Below, one piece after another: positions 21,890 through 34,057 of a stretch of 64,000 nucleotides of DNA. The notes below the pieces were generated by a model, which made no database searches, had not been told where the DNA came from, and saw only the letters and a list, made by a program, of their open reading frames with translations. Position numbers and translations under genes: made by a program. The stretch comes from Agrostemma githago (taxonomy: Eukaryota; Streptophyta; Magnoliopsida; Caryophyllales; Caryophyllaceae). The stretch is taken from assembly GCA_958450325.1 (NCBI GenBank), contig OY288256.1:12293057-12357056 (forward strand), given 5' to 3'. Within the stretch, counting starts at the first letter, position 1. Every line of letters begins with the position of its first letter.

Positions 21890-23984
21890 TCGAGTGCCAC
21901 GCACCACTCAATCGAGTGACCCATTTTCCAGCTAAAACCGGGTCCCTTCCCTATTCAAAGTCGGAATCCTATTTCATCTAAACCGGTTGCTTTCTTCTCA
22001 TCAAAGCAAGCTTTTCCTATCCAAAAACCAAGTACCTCTCCTGGCCAAAGCCGGAAACCTCTCCTATAAATACACCCCTTACACAACACAATTCCCGACA
22101 ACACAACACAATTAACAACCTTACAACAATTCATACCCCATAATTTCAGCAATCCTAGGCAGATTATACACACATCCAATCCCGATTTTCCCCTAGAAAT
22201 CCTTTAGGAAACCGAGAGCAAAACTCGTCAAATCCCTTCCCAATTATACACACCATAACTCTCCTATATACATCTTAACGCTCCCGCGCCTAGGCCGCTA
22301 TTACGAGTCCGTTTTCGAGATAATTTAGCATGTAGGTTGAGGGTGTTACAAATCCCGATTTCTCTCTTTCTCTTCATTTTTCTCATTTTTTCGTCCGTCT
22401 TGCGTCGTCATCGTCGTTTTTTTTCCTATTTTCTTTTTCTCGTTTCTAATATCGATATTATCGTACTACTATCGTAATTAGCCATAAAGCATCATCCCTA
22501 GGATTCGATATCGACTCTATAGTCGAATGTCGGATCTAAAGGAATCAATCAAAAAACGATTTCATAAACTTCTTTTCCAAAATTCACTCTAAATACTAGA
22601 TATTGATTCTATAATCAAGCATCGAATATTACGAGTATCAAAATTTAAGTCGAGTATAAATTGTATCATATTTTTACGCGACTTAACCAAATTATCGATT
22701 TTCAAAGCCGAAAGCAATTTCAAAATCAAAATCAAAACGAACCAAAGATCGTACAGGGGTCACTCGACCGAGTGCCATAGGCCACTTGATCGAGTGACAC
22801 TCCAAAAACAGAGGCAGAATGCTTCTTCGAGGACCACTCGATCGAGTGGCACCTCCAAATCCGGGCAGAAGGTTTTTTTCGGTCCACTCGGTGGAGTCTC
22901 TCAATGACTCGATCGAGTGGCCCTTATCACGACAAAACCGTGAGTCTTCCAATATATTTCAAGCCTCGATAAATCTTTTTAATGACTTCGGTCAACACGT
23001 GTCAAGTCTATCACGCGTTCGCCTTTTCAAAACCATGCGTCGTACCATGTTTACATCTTCTAACTCATTTACGCTCTGTTATTATCGCAATTGTTGTATA
23101 TTATCATTTGTGGCTTTGTATTTCCGGGTGGTATGCCACTCGTATATTGTAATCTGTTGTCGCACTTTTTATTCGTTGTTTGTTTTATTGTACTAAAATG
23201 AACCTCGCATGCTAAAATAACTTTAACGTTAGTTTAAATGCATTAAACGACGTAGTCAAACATAATTCACATGTTTAGTCAAAACGCTGTTTGCATAACA
23301 TTCAACCATCAAACTAACGTGCGTACACGAAAAACGAACGATATCTAAGTAGAGGTCGCTAAGTGCGGGCGGGGTTGGGTGTTCTTAGTGAACTTCCCAA
23401 CACGTACCCTCACCCTTTATTCAGAACCATGGTTTCCGGATGTCCGAAACCGTTGGCATACGAGAGTCATTCAATACACGATTTCCGATAATGTCGGTAT
23501 CAGTATCACGATGCAAAGGGACGAACCCCATAAACTCTGAAATCGGAATGGGCCGTACTCTGTTCACGGTCCACTAATATATGAAGTGGGTTCGAACGGG
23601 CCCGAACTCCCACAAAGTTCGGTGGCGACTCCCACTTCGATTTAAATTTCAATTCGAGATCCATCTCACACGAGATTGATTCGCCGCCCCAAACCCGCGC
23701 GTGGCCGCGTCAGGGTGGACCTATGTCATGTCCACAGACACCCAAAGACTACTACAAGTTGGAGCCGCAAGAGACTTTCCAGGAATGTTGGGGAGCATAG
23801 ATTGCATGCACTGGAAGTGGAAAAACTGTCTAGTTGGTTGGCGAGGTCAGTTTCAAGGAAGAAATGTGCAGCCAACCATAATACTTGAAGCCATTACCTC
23901 CCAAGACTTGTGGATATGGCATTCATATTTCGGCACGCCGGGTTCGTGTAATGATTTGAATGTTTTACATCGATCTCCGGTCTT

Positions 23985-25362
23985 TTTTTTTTTGGTGAAA
24001 TGTAAGGTATTGCATTCATTAAAAAATATACAAATAAGGTCATATTCTGTACAATAATATCAAGGACATAAAAAGAAAAGGATCAAAAAGCATGCTAATT
24101 CGAGTCAGCATTCATATCCTATTCTTCGGAGGTAGATGGCGTCTTCATCAGTCACTTCATCTTTAGCATTGATCTTTATGCGAAGTCTCACTTTGGACAA
24201 AATCTGTTTCATCACTTTTTCGGGTCTGGTCAGAAACTCGTCGATTCTTGCCTTATTTTGCTGCATCCACACATTATAGAAAGTAGTTGCAAGCACGCTC
24301 GCAGATAGTCTCCACTTCACGGTCCCATCAGCATTATGTATCACCCGATTAGTGTTTAGGTCCAGTCCCGTTTGTAATTCAGTTAACAACAATAACATGG
24401 AGCTATACACACAATCAAAGAATAAGTGTGATAACGTCTCCTGATCAGAATCGCAAAGGCAACAGTTAGCATCACTACTGCAGCCGATTTTATATAGCTT
24501 GTCCTTTGTGTTAATTCCTTTTTGCATAATAATCCAAGAAATCATAGCATGTTTTTGTACATTCCAGTGGCTCCAAACAAATGTCGTCCAAGGCGGGGCA
24601 GTGGGCTGGGGAGCGATCCAGTCATAGGCACTCCGGGTAGAGTACCCTTTGTCATCCTGCATCCATTTATCATTCAGAAACCCATGTTTTAATTTCTCTT
24701 TTATCTTGCATATAGTCCTCCAGGACCAAGGAACATCTTTGGGAGGAATATAATCACTCCATTGCACTGTTTTTAGATCAAGATTTGATACCCATTTGAT
24801 CCATATGCTATCTCTCTTTTCATATATCCAATTCACGAGTTTCCCTATAGCAGCTATGTTGTAGATACCCGGCCTCTTAATTCCTAGTCCACCAACTTTT
24901 CTTGACAACGTAATAGTATACCAAGCAACAAGAGGGACCCTCCTGTATTCAGCACTTCCATCCCACAGATAATTTCTACACACAACTTCAATCCTCTTAA
25001 TAATATGCTTTGGTAAGAGGAAAATACTAGCCCAATAACAGTGGAGAGTTTTAAGTACTGAGTTGATCAAAGTAACACGGCCTGCATAAGACAACTTACG
25101 AGCCCCAATACTTCTACTTCGAGCCACAATCCCCTCAATAAGAATATTGCACTCCTGACGGTTTAATTTACCAGACTGGACAGGGACACCCAGGTACTTA
25201 AAGGGGAGAGACCCTTCCTTAATACGAGTCACCTAAAAAATATCATTTTTATCCATCTCCTTCATCCCGCAATAGAAAACTACTGATTTATCCTTGTTCA
25301 TGTCAAGACCAGAGGCTTGAGAGAAAGTAGAAACAACACGCATAAGGATCATGATAGACGGG
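23985..25362 (-). pseudogene. 5'-truncated L1-type LINE with 18-bp target duplication
   Basis: ACATCGATCTCCGGTCTT occurs at 23,967-23,984 and again at 25,363-25,380, directly bracketing the element. The sense-strand poly-A is the T run at 23,985-23,994. The main frame (25,232-24,105) encodes the post-catalytic RT region (FKYLGVPVQ, LSYAGRVTLINSVL) and the zf-RVT-like domain CCLCDSDQETLSHLFFDC. The catalytic box is absent through 5' truncation. A stop near 25,230 separates the main frame from the 40 codons before it. It interrupts the Harbinger transposase between its second aspartate and its glutamate. Confidence 0.93.
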
Positions 25363-25922
25363 ACATCGATCTCCGGTCTTCCATGCACTATTAAATGGAT
25401 ATGCTCCACGCGTTAATTATTTGGTAAATGGTAATCTTTATAGTACTGGTTATTATTTAACAAATGGCATATATCCAAAATGGGGTAATTTATCCAGTCT
25501 GTAAAACATCCACAAGCACCTAAGGATCGGTTGTTTGCAACTAAGCAAGAGAGTGTTCGGAAAGATGTAGAGCGTGCTTTTAGGGTATTACAAGCTAGAT
25601 TTGCAATCATTCGAAAGCCAGCCCGATCATGGGATCAAGAAGTTATCCACAAAATTATGACGACTTGCATCATATTGCATAATATGATTGTAGAAGATGA
25701 AAGAGATACCTACGTCGGTTATGATAATGCACAAGAGTACATGGAAGAGCATAGTGACGAACCTACAGCTACCGTTGAAAATCCAGAGTACGATGTCGGT
25801 TACATTTGCAATATACATCAATATGTGGAAAACAGAAATAATATGCAAGATCATGTGCGGCATATGACTCTAAAAAAAGACCTAATTGAACATATGTGGA
25901 ACCAATATGGACGTCAGGGTTA

Positions 25923-26750
25923 ATTAGGTGTTCGTTTTAATTTTGTTCGTGTTTGGTTACTTAAGTTTAGATTTGCTTCGTAATTGTAATTTCATTATGT
26001 ACTAGAATCTAATGTTGTATTTTTGTTTCATCCTTGTTATTTAAAATTTGTAATACATCTGCAAATTTTAATCTTATCTCTATCTTATCCAAATGAATTT
26101 GTGGTTTTATCTGCTATATTTTATTTCAATGAAGTCTTTCATCTTATCTTTTATCTTATCCGAATGGAATCTTTAATACTTATCTGTGAGTTTATCCAAA
26201 TTCGTCAATCTTATCTCTGAAAATTTCAACCCCATTTGTCATTTTCTTCCAATCTCATCTCTGAATTTGCCGTACATTTCAATTCGTCATTTTCTTCTAA
26301 ACTTGTCTCTGCAATTTTCAGTTTGGCATTTTCTTTCAATCCTATCTTTGAATCTGCCATACATTTCAAATCGTCATTTTCTTCTAAACTTATCTCTGCA
26401 ATTTTCAGTTTAGCATTTTCTTTCAATCTTATCTTTGAATCTGTCATTTTCAATTTGGCATTTTTTTCAATCTTATCTCTGAATTTGTCACTTTCTTCCA
26501 ATCTCTCCTGTTATCTTTATCTTCAGTCGGTATCATCTTCTCTCTTTCTTGAAAGTCGTTTTTATCTTTACATCAATAATCTTATGTTTTCGTCACATCA
26601 ATAATCTCATATTCAAACTTCTTTGTTATTTTAATCGGATTCTTATCTGTCTTTTCATATATAACCTTATCCATATTATCTTCAGTATTTATCTTCTACT
26701 TTATATGTACTTTTTTGTCTTTTAATCTGTAACCTTATCCAGATTGTAAT
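25923..26750 (+). other. Harbinger inter-ORF region with 87-bp tandem repeats
   Basis: Units carrying TGCC(G/A)TACATTTCAA and TTTTCAGTTTGGCATTTTC recur at 26,268 and 26,355, with a partial third at about 26,436, embedded in CTTATCT-rich DNA. The same CTTATCTG motif resumes at 29,105 after the solo LTR, so both sides belong to one element. No credible ORF is present. Confidence 0.6.
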
Positions 26751-29099
26751 TGATAACACGCAAATTTAGACCGTTTTACCCCCTATTTTCACTCGTATTT
26801 GACTCGATTTTGTGTGCTTTAACGTCAATATAACTCATTTTTGACTAAATTTCATATTTTCTAGTTTGAATTTGGTTTTTTCGTATTTATCGTCTTTTTC
26901 GTAGAATTTCGTACTGCTTTTGTGTGTTTTTGTCTTATAGGTACGTGTTCGTGAATAAAGAGACGAGTTGAAGCAAGAGGAGCAAGTCAAGAGATCGAGT
27001 CAAACCCCAAGTCAAACCCGACTCACTTTACCCACATTTTCATAACCCATTTCACCTATTTCCCTTAATCAAACTATCCTCCACCAACACAAATCAACCT
27101 ACTCCCATTCTCAATCTAGTCCAATTCAACCAACCCAAATCAATTCAAACCCATAACCAACTCAAGTCAAGGTCAACTTGACCTTGACCTTAACCCTTGA
27201 CCCAAACTCAAACCTTTCCCCCATCTTCATCTCCCTCCATCAACTTGCCAGCCTGAGCTTCGGCGAGTCAAAGACGAAACCACCACTCACCTCCTTCTCC
27301 GACCTCCGGCAGCACCGGCCAACCCGACCACCACGACCCAGCCACAATGACAACAACAACATCCACCACCCTCCGTCACCTTCTCCTCGTTCTCCGTTGA
27401 ACCCAACACACAACAACATCCATCTACCTTTTCAGCCACCACCACGAACCACCACCTTCAACCCTCACCTCGCCGGAACTCCAACCCTCATCTCCGACAC
27501 CTTCCTCGACCAGCTACGACAATCGAACAACAATAGCAGCGCCGACAACCAGCAGCACCTCCCCTCCGTCTTCCTCTTCGCCGGCGAGCAATGAAGCAGC
27601 AGCAGCGGCGACGCGAGCCCGCTTCCCCTCCACCCGGATTCCGACGAACAACAACGACGACAACAGCTCCGGCGAGTATCGCCGGCGTCGACCCCAGCTC
27701 CGGTGTCGACCCGGCTCGACCCAGATCCGGAGTTCGAGGATTAGAAACCGTCTCTTGAATGAAGACTCGGAGAGTTTGAATTGAAATAGTTGGGCGAAGT
27801 GATGATGTGTGGGGTGAGTTGTCACTCTATGAAGATGACCGGGCGAAATCGATATTCCGCAGGGCAAAGTTTTGCCCGGTGGTTAGTTATGCAAAACCGT
27901 AGGCAAAATTTCACCGGATGGGAATCATAGGGTGAAGTTTAGTTGATGGGCATTTGGGCTGCCACTTTATTGGGCCTAGGGTTTACTTAGGGTTTTGATA
28001 CCCCTATTTTCTCTCCTTTCTATATATATGTAACTCCTCATTTGAGGAGGGGGACAACTTCACAACACCACCACAACACTACCTAAGCTATTAAATTAGT
28101 AGATTATTAGTAGATTATATTAGTAGATTACTATTAGTTTCTTAGTAGATAAATTAGTAGGGAGATTTTTGGAGGGTGACAATCCAAAAATCTTCACTTA
28201 TTATAGATCTAATTAGTAATTTCTTCCTAAATTAGTGTTAAAGACTCCATCTTTAGTGTAATCAAGTTTTAGTCTTTCTTCCTCTTACAAGTTTTTATTG
28301 AAGATTCTTGGAGATTTTCAAGGGATTAGTGACAAATCCATTGTCAACTTCATCAAGCTTCTTCTTATTTTATCGCAATCTTCTTCTTTATTATTGTCAT
28401 TTTCCTTCATTGTCGGTATATTTTTCTTCTTCTCCCTAATCTCTAGATTCCTCTAGATTTAGTTATTATGCATATTTTAGTTGTTTTCTTCCTTGTTATA
28501 GTTTTATTAGTTTCCATTATGAATTTTGAGTAGATTTCTTGTTGGGGGGTTTAGGGATGAGGACTTGGATTATTTGAATTAAGGGATGTTGGTGGGTTGC
28601 TTGCTTGTTGATTTATCAAGTTTGAGGTTTTTGTGTCCTTGTTGACTTAGACTGCAGCTAGATCGACCTTGACTCACTCCTATCAATATTGGGAAACTCG
28701 GGGTAGGAGTTACCTTGACACGAGACTTACCCTTTTTCGCCGCGAAAGCGGGTTTTTAGGTGGGTTGGGTGAAGAATCGAAAGGTGACATTTTCCCTTTA
28801 TCAACGTTGTGACTAAAACCCGATTCCGAGATTCTTAGACCCCAATTTCTGAATCTCGACTCCCCCTAACACCTTTTTCTTATTAAATTATCTTTTCGTA
28901 GTTTATCGCTTTTTAGTGTAGACTCAACCCAAAAAAAACCCAAAAATAGACTCCAAACACTTTTTGACTTAGACTTGACCGACTTTACCTAGACCGTCCC
29001 TGAGGATCGATCCCGACTTACCGCTACTACGTAATTAGTTTGTCGAGTTTATAAATTTTGTTTGATCGCGTTAGATAGGCGACACTTTGACGCGCATCA
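26751..29099 (+). mobile_element. Solo LTR, Athila/Tat-like, 2,349 bp
   Basis: It begins TGATAACACGCAAATTTAG and ends GACGCGCATCA. The 5-bp duplication GTAAT lies at 26,746-26,750 and 29,100-29,104. Near its 3' end the sequence TGAGGATCGATCCCGACTTA parallels the GTGGGTTCGACCCTTACTTA stretch of the LTR at 44,608, which is followed by a primer-binding site. No internal domain is present. The frames at 27,178-27,594 and 27,514-27,867 are GC-biased frames inside the LTR and not genes. Confidence 0.9.
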
Positions 29100-29316
29100 G
29101 TAATCTTATCTGTTATTTTATACGAAGCTTCAATCTTATCTGTTATTATGTTATCTTATCTGTTAATTTATCCAAAAAAACTTTACCCACATATGGCATC
29201 TCGTTCTCTATAAATAGAATGCAAAGTCGTAGTTCCCAAGCATTCCTCACTTCACGTACTTATGCATGCATAGTTATCTCTCTCATTAATATATTTACAG
29301 TTTTATAAATCAAGTA
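29100..29316 (+). promoter_or_regulatory. Putative promoter of the second Harbinger ORF
   Basis: CTCTATAAATAG at about 29,206-29,217 is a good TATA box, about 100 bp before the ATG at 29,317. The region resumes the CTTATCTG-rich DNA that precedes the solo LTR. Inferred from sequence only. Confidence 0.4.
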
Positions 29317-29340
29317 TGAATCCAAACAATGATGATGATG

Positions 29341-29343
29341 ATG

Positions 29344-29402
<59 letters not shown>
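29341..29402 (+). repeat. (AAT)n microsatellite
   Basis: An AAT tract of about 20 units lies within the Harbinger ORF, just upstream of an RLE retrotransposon fragment. Its poly-Asn, poly-Ile and poly-Tyr frames are artefacts. Confidence 0.95.
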
Positions 29403-29422
29403 CCAAACAATGATAATATATT

Positions 29423-29875
29423 TGCGACCTGCCGATCTTCTGCTCTACTCGTGGGACAGGGGGCGCGATGTTTGTGTTGATCTGACCGGGTCCTCCCCTT
29501 TGACCCAGTCCGGCTTGACTTCTTTTGAGCCCGGATGGGTCGTTGCTGATGCTGCTCGCCGTAAGTGTGCCAAGTATCAGGCACGCTGCACGGCGATTGG
29601 GTATGGTTTCCTTCCTTTCTCCTTCTCCTCTCTCGGCGAGCTCGACATGGAGGCTGTCTCTCTGCTCCAACGGATTCGTAAATTCGCTATGTCACAGGAT
29701 GCTGGAGCGCGTGGCGCAGTTCATATTTTCACTAGAATTAGTTTTCCTATTGCTAAGGGAGTGGGGGCCCAGATAGTATCTCGGCTCCCCTCTTACTTCT
29801 TGTAATTTGTTCTGGTGTTAATGCAAGTTCTGTTTTTTTTTTTTTTTAAAAATAATAATAATAATAATAATAATA
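29423..29875 (+). pseudogene. 5'-truncated RLE retrotransposon fragment
   Basis: It starts within the endonuclease core (RPADLLLYSWDRGRDVCVDL, next to SSPLTQSG) and runs through ARRKCAKY, YGFLPFSFSSLGELDMEAV and AKGVGAQIVSRLPSYFL-stop at about 29,803. The 3' UTR, a T run and an (AAT)n tail to 29,875 follow. The frame is open from its first codon to the stop. It is closest to element B (SGLTSFEPG in both). (AAT)n also lies about 20 bp upstream, inside the Harbinger ORF. Confidence 0.88.
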
Positions 29876-29948
29876 TGTATCCTAATATTATATTTCTCAG
29901 CAAGATCCTTCTCAAATTCCTTCACAATATTTTCAGTATCCCTATAAT

Positions 29949-30560
<612 letters not shown>

Positions 30561-30683
30561 TTATATATATATATATTTTTTTTTTTTGCAAGAAAGGTAT
30601 GACTCCTTTATTCCTCCATTGTGGGTAAATAAAAGAGACTCGATCTTACAAACACAACCCTCTAGTATGCAAATTACATACAA

Positions 30684-33600
30684 TCAATCCAATAATCTCC
30701 TACTTAAATCTATATGTGAGTATCTCAATTTTATAAACACCTCGAACCGTATAAGCTTAATCAAAACTGTAGAGGGACGTTCCTGTCCGTAAAAAACCCG
30801 CCTATTCCTTTCCAACCAGAGATGATGCACTGTAGCAGCAATACAAGACCTGAACCAGTCCTGTTTCCAATGCTTCTTATGCTTTCTCAAAGAGCACCAA
30901 CGAAGTTCCGTTATAAGATGGGAACTACGACCAGTAATTTGCATCCAGTATTTGAGACTCTCCCAGACTGCTTTAGAATATTCACAATTAAAGAAGAGAT
31001 GAGAATGTGTTTCAGTTGCAGACGCACACAACACACACCTGTTAATCAGTACAAACCCCCTTCTTTGTAAGGCATCCTGGGTAGCCAACTGCCCTTGACT
31101 CGCCAGTGATGCAACAACTCCATGCTTAGGAATAATGCCTCTCCCCTGCAGAACCTTAAGCCAACGTTTGCAGCTGTACTTATGCCTGTACCAAGCATAA
31201 GCTTTATCTGTCTGAAATTTCCCATTACTAACCCAGTTGCCAATAAGCATTTCTGCAGCCCCCAAACCTCCCTCAGAAGCAATCAATTCATCCTTAATAT
31301 CCAGAATACTATTAATGGTAGACGAGTACCTCTCTTTCTTGTGGATTTCCCATATTGTTCTAGGGCCAAGAATATAAGCTCTAAACCAGTAATGCCAAAT
31401 CCCCGATCCTCCTTTTAGAAGAGTATAGAATCTAGAGCAAACCAAGGCTTTATTCCAAGCCTTGATGTCCTTAACATCAAACCCACCTTCCTCCCATGGA
31501 ACACATATACTATCCCAACCCTTAAACACAAGACCTCTCCTCTGCATTGTCCCAGTCCAGAAATAGTTTCTACATAGTTTCACTAGTTTCTGAATTACAT
31601 TTTGCGGGAATAAAGCATTAGCAGACCAGAAGTTCAAAATGCCAAATACTACCGAGTTTAAAAGCTGAATCCTCCCTGCAAAACTGAGCGCATTAGAAGA
31701 CCACTTGCAAACCAACTCCTGAACCTTTTGCAACATCCCAGAATAATGAATCAGCCTGTTAGAAACATCATTAAGCGGCAATCCCAAATACCTACAAGGA
31801 AACTCACCTTCAGAAAACCCAGTTAGCAGCAAAATCTGCTCTTTAACATTCTGTGCAACACCCCCAAAATAAATGGTAGTTTTGTCCTTGTTAGCCTGTA
31901 GCCCAGATTCCCTTGCAAACCCTTCCAAAGAATTGAGAGCAGCTTGTACAGAAGGAACATCACCTCTGACAAAAATCATTAAGTCATCAGCAAAGATAAG
32001 ATGATTGAGCCTAATCTGTCGACACTTAGGATGGTAAGAGACCTGGCTCTCATGTTCAATCAACCGCAATTTCCTAGAAAACATTTCCATGCTAAGAACA
32101 AAGAGATAAGGAGACAAGGGATCTCCTTGCCTAAACCCACTCTTCCCCTTAAAAAACCCATGAACTGCACCATTAACCTTAATAGAATACCAAGAGCCTT
32201 GAATGCATTCCATAATCCAACCTATGAACCTAGGAGGAAAAAGAAGCCCTTCAAGCATATCCTTAACAAAGGACCACTGAATAGAATCAAAAGCTTTGCG
32301 TAGGTCGACCTTCATAAGGCATCTTGGAGAAAGGAGTTTCCTACCATATCCTTTGATTAGAGCTTGAGATAAAGAGATATTATCTTGCATACTTCTATCC
32401 CTAATAAAAGCACCCTGCTCCAACCCAACCAGCTTACCTATAACAGTTTTAAGCCTATTTGTGAGCAACTTACTAATAGTCTTGTAGAGAATAGAACAAC
32501 AGGAAATGGGACTGAAATCTAGAACTGAGGCACAAGTCTTCTTCTTAGGGATCAAGGAAATAATTGTAGTATTAGCTTGTTTCACCATCTTACTTTTAGT
32601 GAAGAATTCCCAAACTGCCTTGGTAAAATCCTGTTTAATTGTGTTCCACGAAGCTTGGAAAAACCCAGCTGAGAAACCGTCAGGACCAGGACTTCTAGCC
32701 ACTCCTATAGAGAAGAGAGTCTTCTTAATCTCATCCTCTTGAGGAATACTCAAAAGAGCCTCCCAATCAAATCTCTGTACTAGCTCACCCGTACTCAAGA
32801 CCTCCTTATTCAAGGCCCGAACCTGCACTGATGTACCAAGAAGGGATTCATAATAATGCACAAAGCCCTGAGCAACATCAGTAACCCCTGTCCTGGTTCT
32901 TTCTTCATGATCCATTATAGCACCCACAACTTGCTGAAGCCTTCTTTCTTTCACTCTAGCATGAAAAAAAGCAGTAGCACTATCATTCAAATCAATACTT
33001 TCCATTTTAGATCTTTGATGTAAGATACTAATCTCTGCTCTCTTCATTTCCATGAGATTTTCCTTTATTTGGCGCTCCTGAACCCCTAACTCAGCAGAAA
33101 AAGGAGACCTCTGGAGCTTCATCTGACACTCCACCAACTCTCCCTCCAGAACTGAAATTCTCTTAGAAATACTAGAATAATTATTCCTATGCAACTCTTT
33201 TAAAGCCAATTTCACATTTTTTAATTTCTGGAAAAATTTGTAACCCTCCGTTCCAAAGACCTTCTTATTCCAAGCTAACTTTACTACATTATCATAGGAT
33301 GGATGCCGTGTCTAGCAATTGAGAAAGCTAAATCGTTTTCTTTTCAACTGATTCTTAGCTAGAGTAACTAAGACAGGAGAATGATCTGAAACTCCTGGAA
33401 AAAGAAACTGGACAGTAGAATCAGGAAAACTAGATGCCCAATTAAGATTTACCAAAGCCCTATCCAGTTTAGTCCAGACTCGAGATAAAGGATCCTGCTT
33501 ATTGCACCAAGTGAACTCACAACCCTGACCTGTCAATTCATGTAACCCACTATTTGTAATACAGTCATTAAACGCAGCCATATCTTCATCAACTGGTTCA

Positions 33601-34057
33601 GTGCCTCCAATTTTTTCATCCTTGTGACGAATAATGTTAAAATCCCCTAAAACAATCCAACTACTACCTGGATTAGCTATCCGTATAAGGTCAGCCCACA
33701 GTGCCTCCCTACCTTGAGCATCATTCCTCCCATACACCATAGTCAAAAAATATTTAGTGTTCAAGCCAAAATTGACCACCTCACAATGAATATACTGCTC
33801 TTCTCTTTCAAGTACTGTAGCCCAAGTAGTGACCGGATTCCAAATTATCCAAATTCTTCCATTAGCATGAGAATAGTAGTTAGTAACTACATCATAAGCC
33901 TTAAATTTAGAACCAATAATTTTCATTGCTTTTACCTTCTTAATTCTAGTTTCTAGAAGCCCCAACAAATCAATCCCCTTACCCTTAATAAGATTCAGAA
34001 CCTCATTTTGCTTTAAGGGCTCATTCCCCCCCTAATATTCCAGGACGAGATAATCAT
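30684..34057 (-). pseudogene. L1 ORF2: APE endonuclease and reverse transcriptase
   Basis: ORF2 would nick the target and prime reverse transcription. The ATG at 34,057-34,055 overlaps the ORF1 stop (ATGA). The endonuclease (33,968-33,312) shows LLETRIKK, VYGRNDAQG, IVLGDFN, WTKLDRALVN and SDHSPV, the APE signature. After an in-frame TAG at 33,314-33,312 the same frame continues into the RT (33,215-30,684) with SGFRQGDPLSPYLFVLSMEM, an intact FADDLMIFVRGD box, and C-terminal CVLCASATETHSHLFFNC. A run of seven C at 34,026-34,032 shifts frame 25-30 nt after the ATG. All catalytic motifs are present, so it is only lightly damaged. Confidence 0.9.

Larger units (their letters stand above)
19770..23736 (+). 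mobile_element. Solo LTR of a Ty3/gypsy-like element, carrying a CACTA insertion
   Basis: It begins TGTAGACACC and ends TGTCCACA. It is flanked by the 5-bp duplication GACAC at 19,765-19,769 and 23,737-23,741. It sits in the Harbinger transposase between the codons for ADT and QRLL. Without the 1.62-kb CACTA insert and its TCG duplication it is about 2.34 kb. No gag or pol is present, hence a solo LTR, although a large non-coding (LARD-like) element is possible. It contains at least seven copies of the near-palindrome CACTCGATCGAGTG. A truncated relative lies at 2,809-4,125 on the other strand. Confidence 0.85.
19172..25922 (+). pseudogene. PIF/Harbinger DDE transposase, split by nested insertions
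   Basis: The pieces are 19,172-19,769, 23,742-23,984 and 25,381-25,922. They read as one Harbinger (DDE_Tnp_4) nuclease: N-terminal HKHLFMRLV and GFTPLQKCTIAIRVLAYG; middle DFPGMLGSIDCMHWKWKNC (first D) and YFGTPGSCNDLNVLHRSPVF (second D); C-terminal KDVERAFRVLQARFAI (catalytic E) and a tail ending QYGRQG-stop. The DDE residues survive. In-frame stops at about 19,417, 19,476 and 19,702, a frameshift near 25,490, a solo LTR and an L1 make it dead. Both insertion joins restore the family reading once the insert and one target duplication are removed. The second ORF of the element is at 29,317. Confidence 0.9.
29317..29948 (+). pseudogene. Harbinger second ORF (Myb-like protein) N-terminal remnant
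   Basis: The ATG is followed by an Asn/Asp-rich start, MNPNNDD, running into an (AAT)n tract. After the RLE fragment at 29,423-29,870 it resumes with a Gln/Pro/Tyr-rich stretch (QQDPSQIPSQYFQYPYN at about 29,899-29,948). This fits the low-complexity N terminus of the accessory protein of PIF/Harbinger elements. The Myb/SANT part is missing, because the sequence switches to Helitron-like repeats at about 29,949. Confidence 0.5.

Noticed and set aside
27178..27867. Open frames of 138 and 117 codons on opposite strands
   Set aside because: They lie inside a solo LTR with a defined target duplication; Pro/Thr/Ser-rich composition and no domain.
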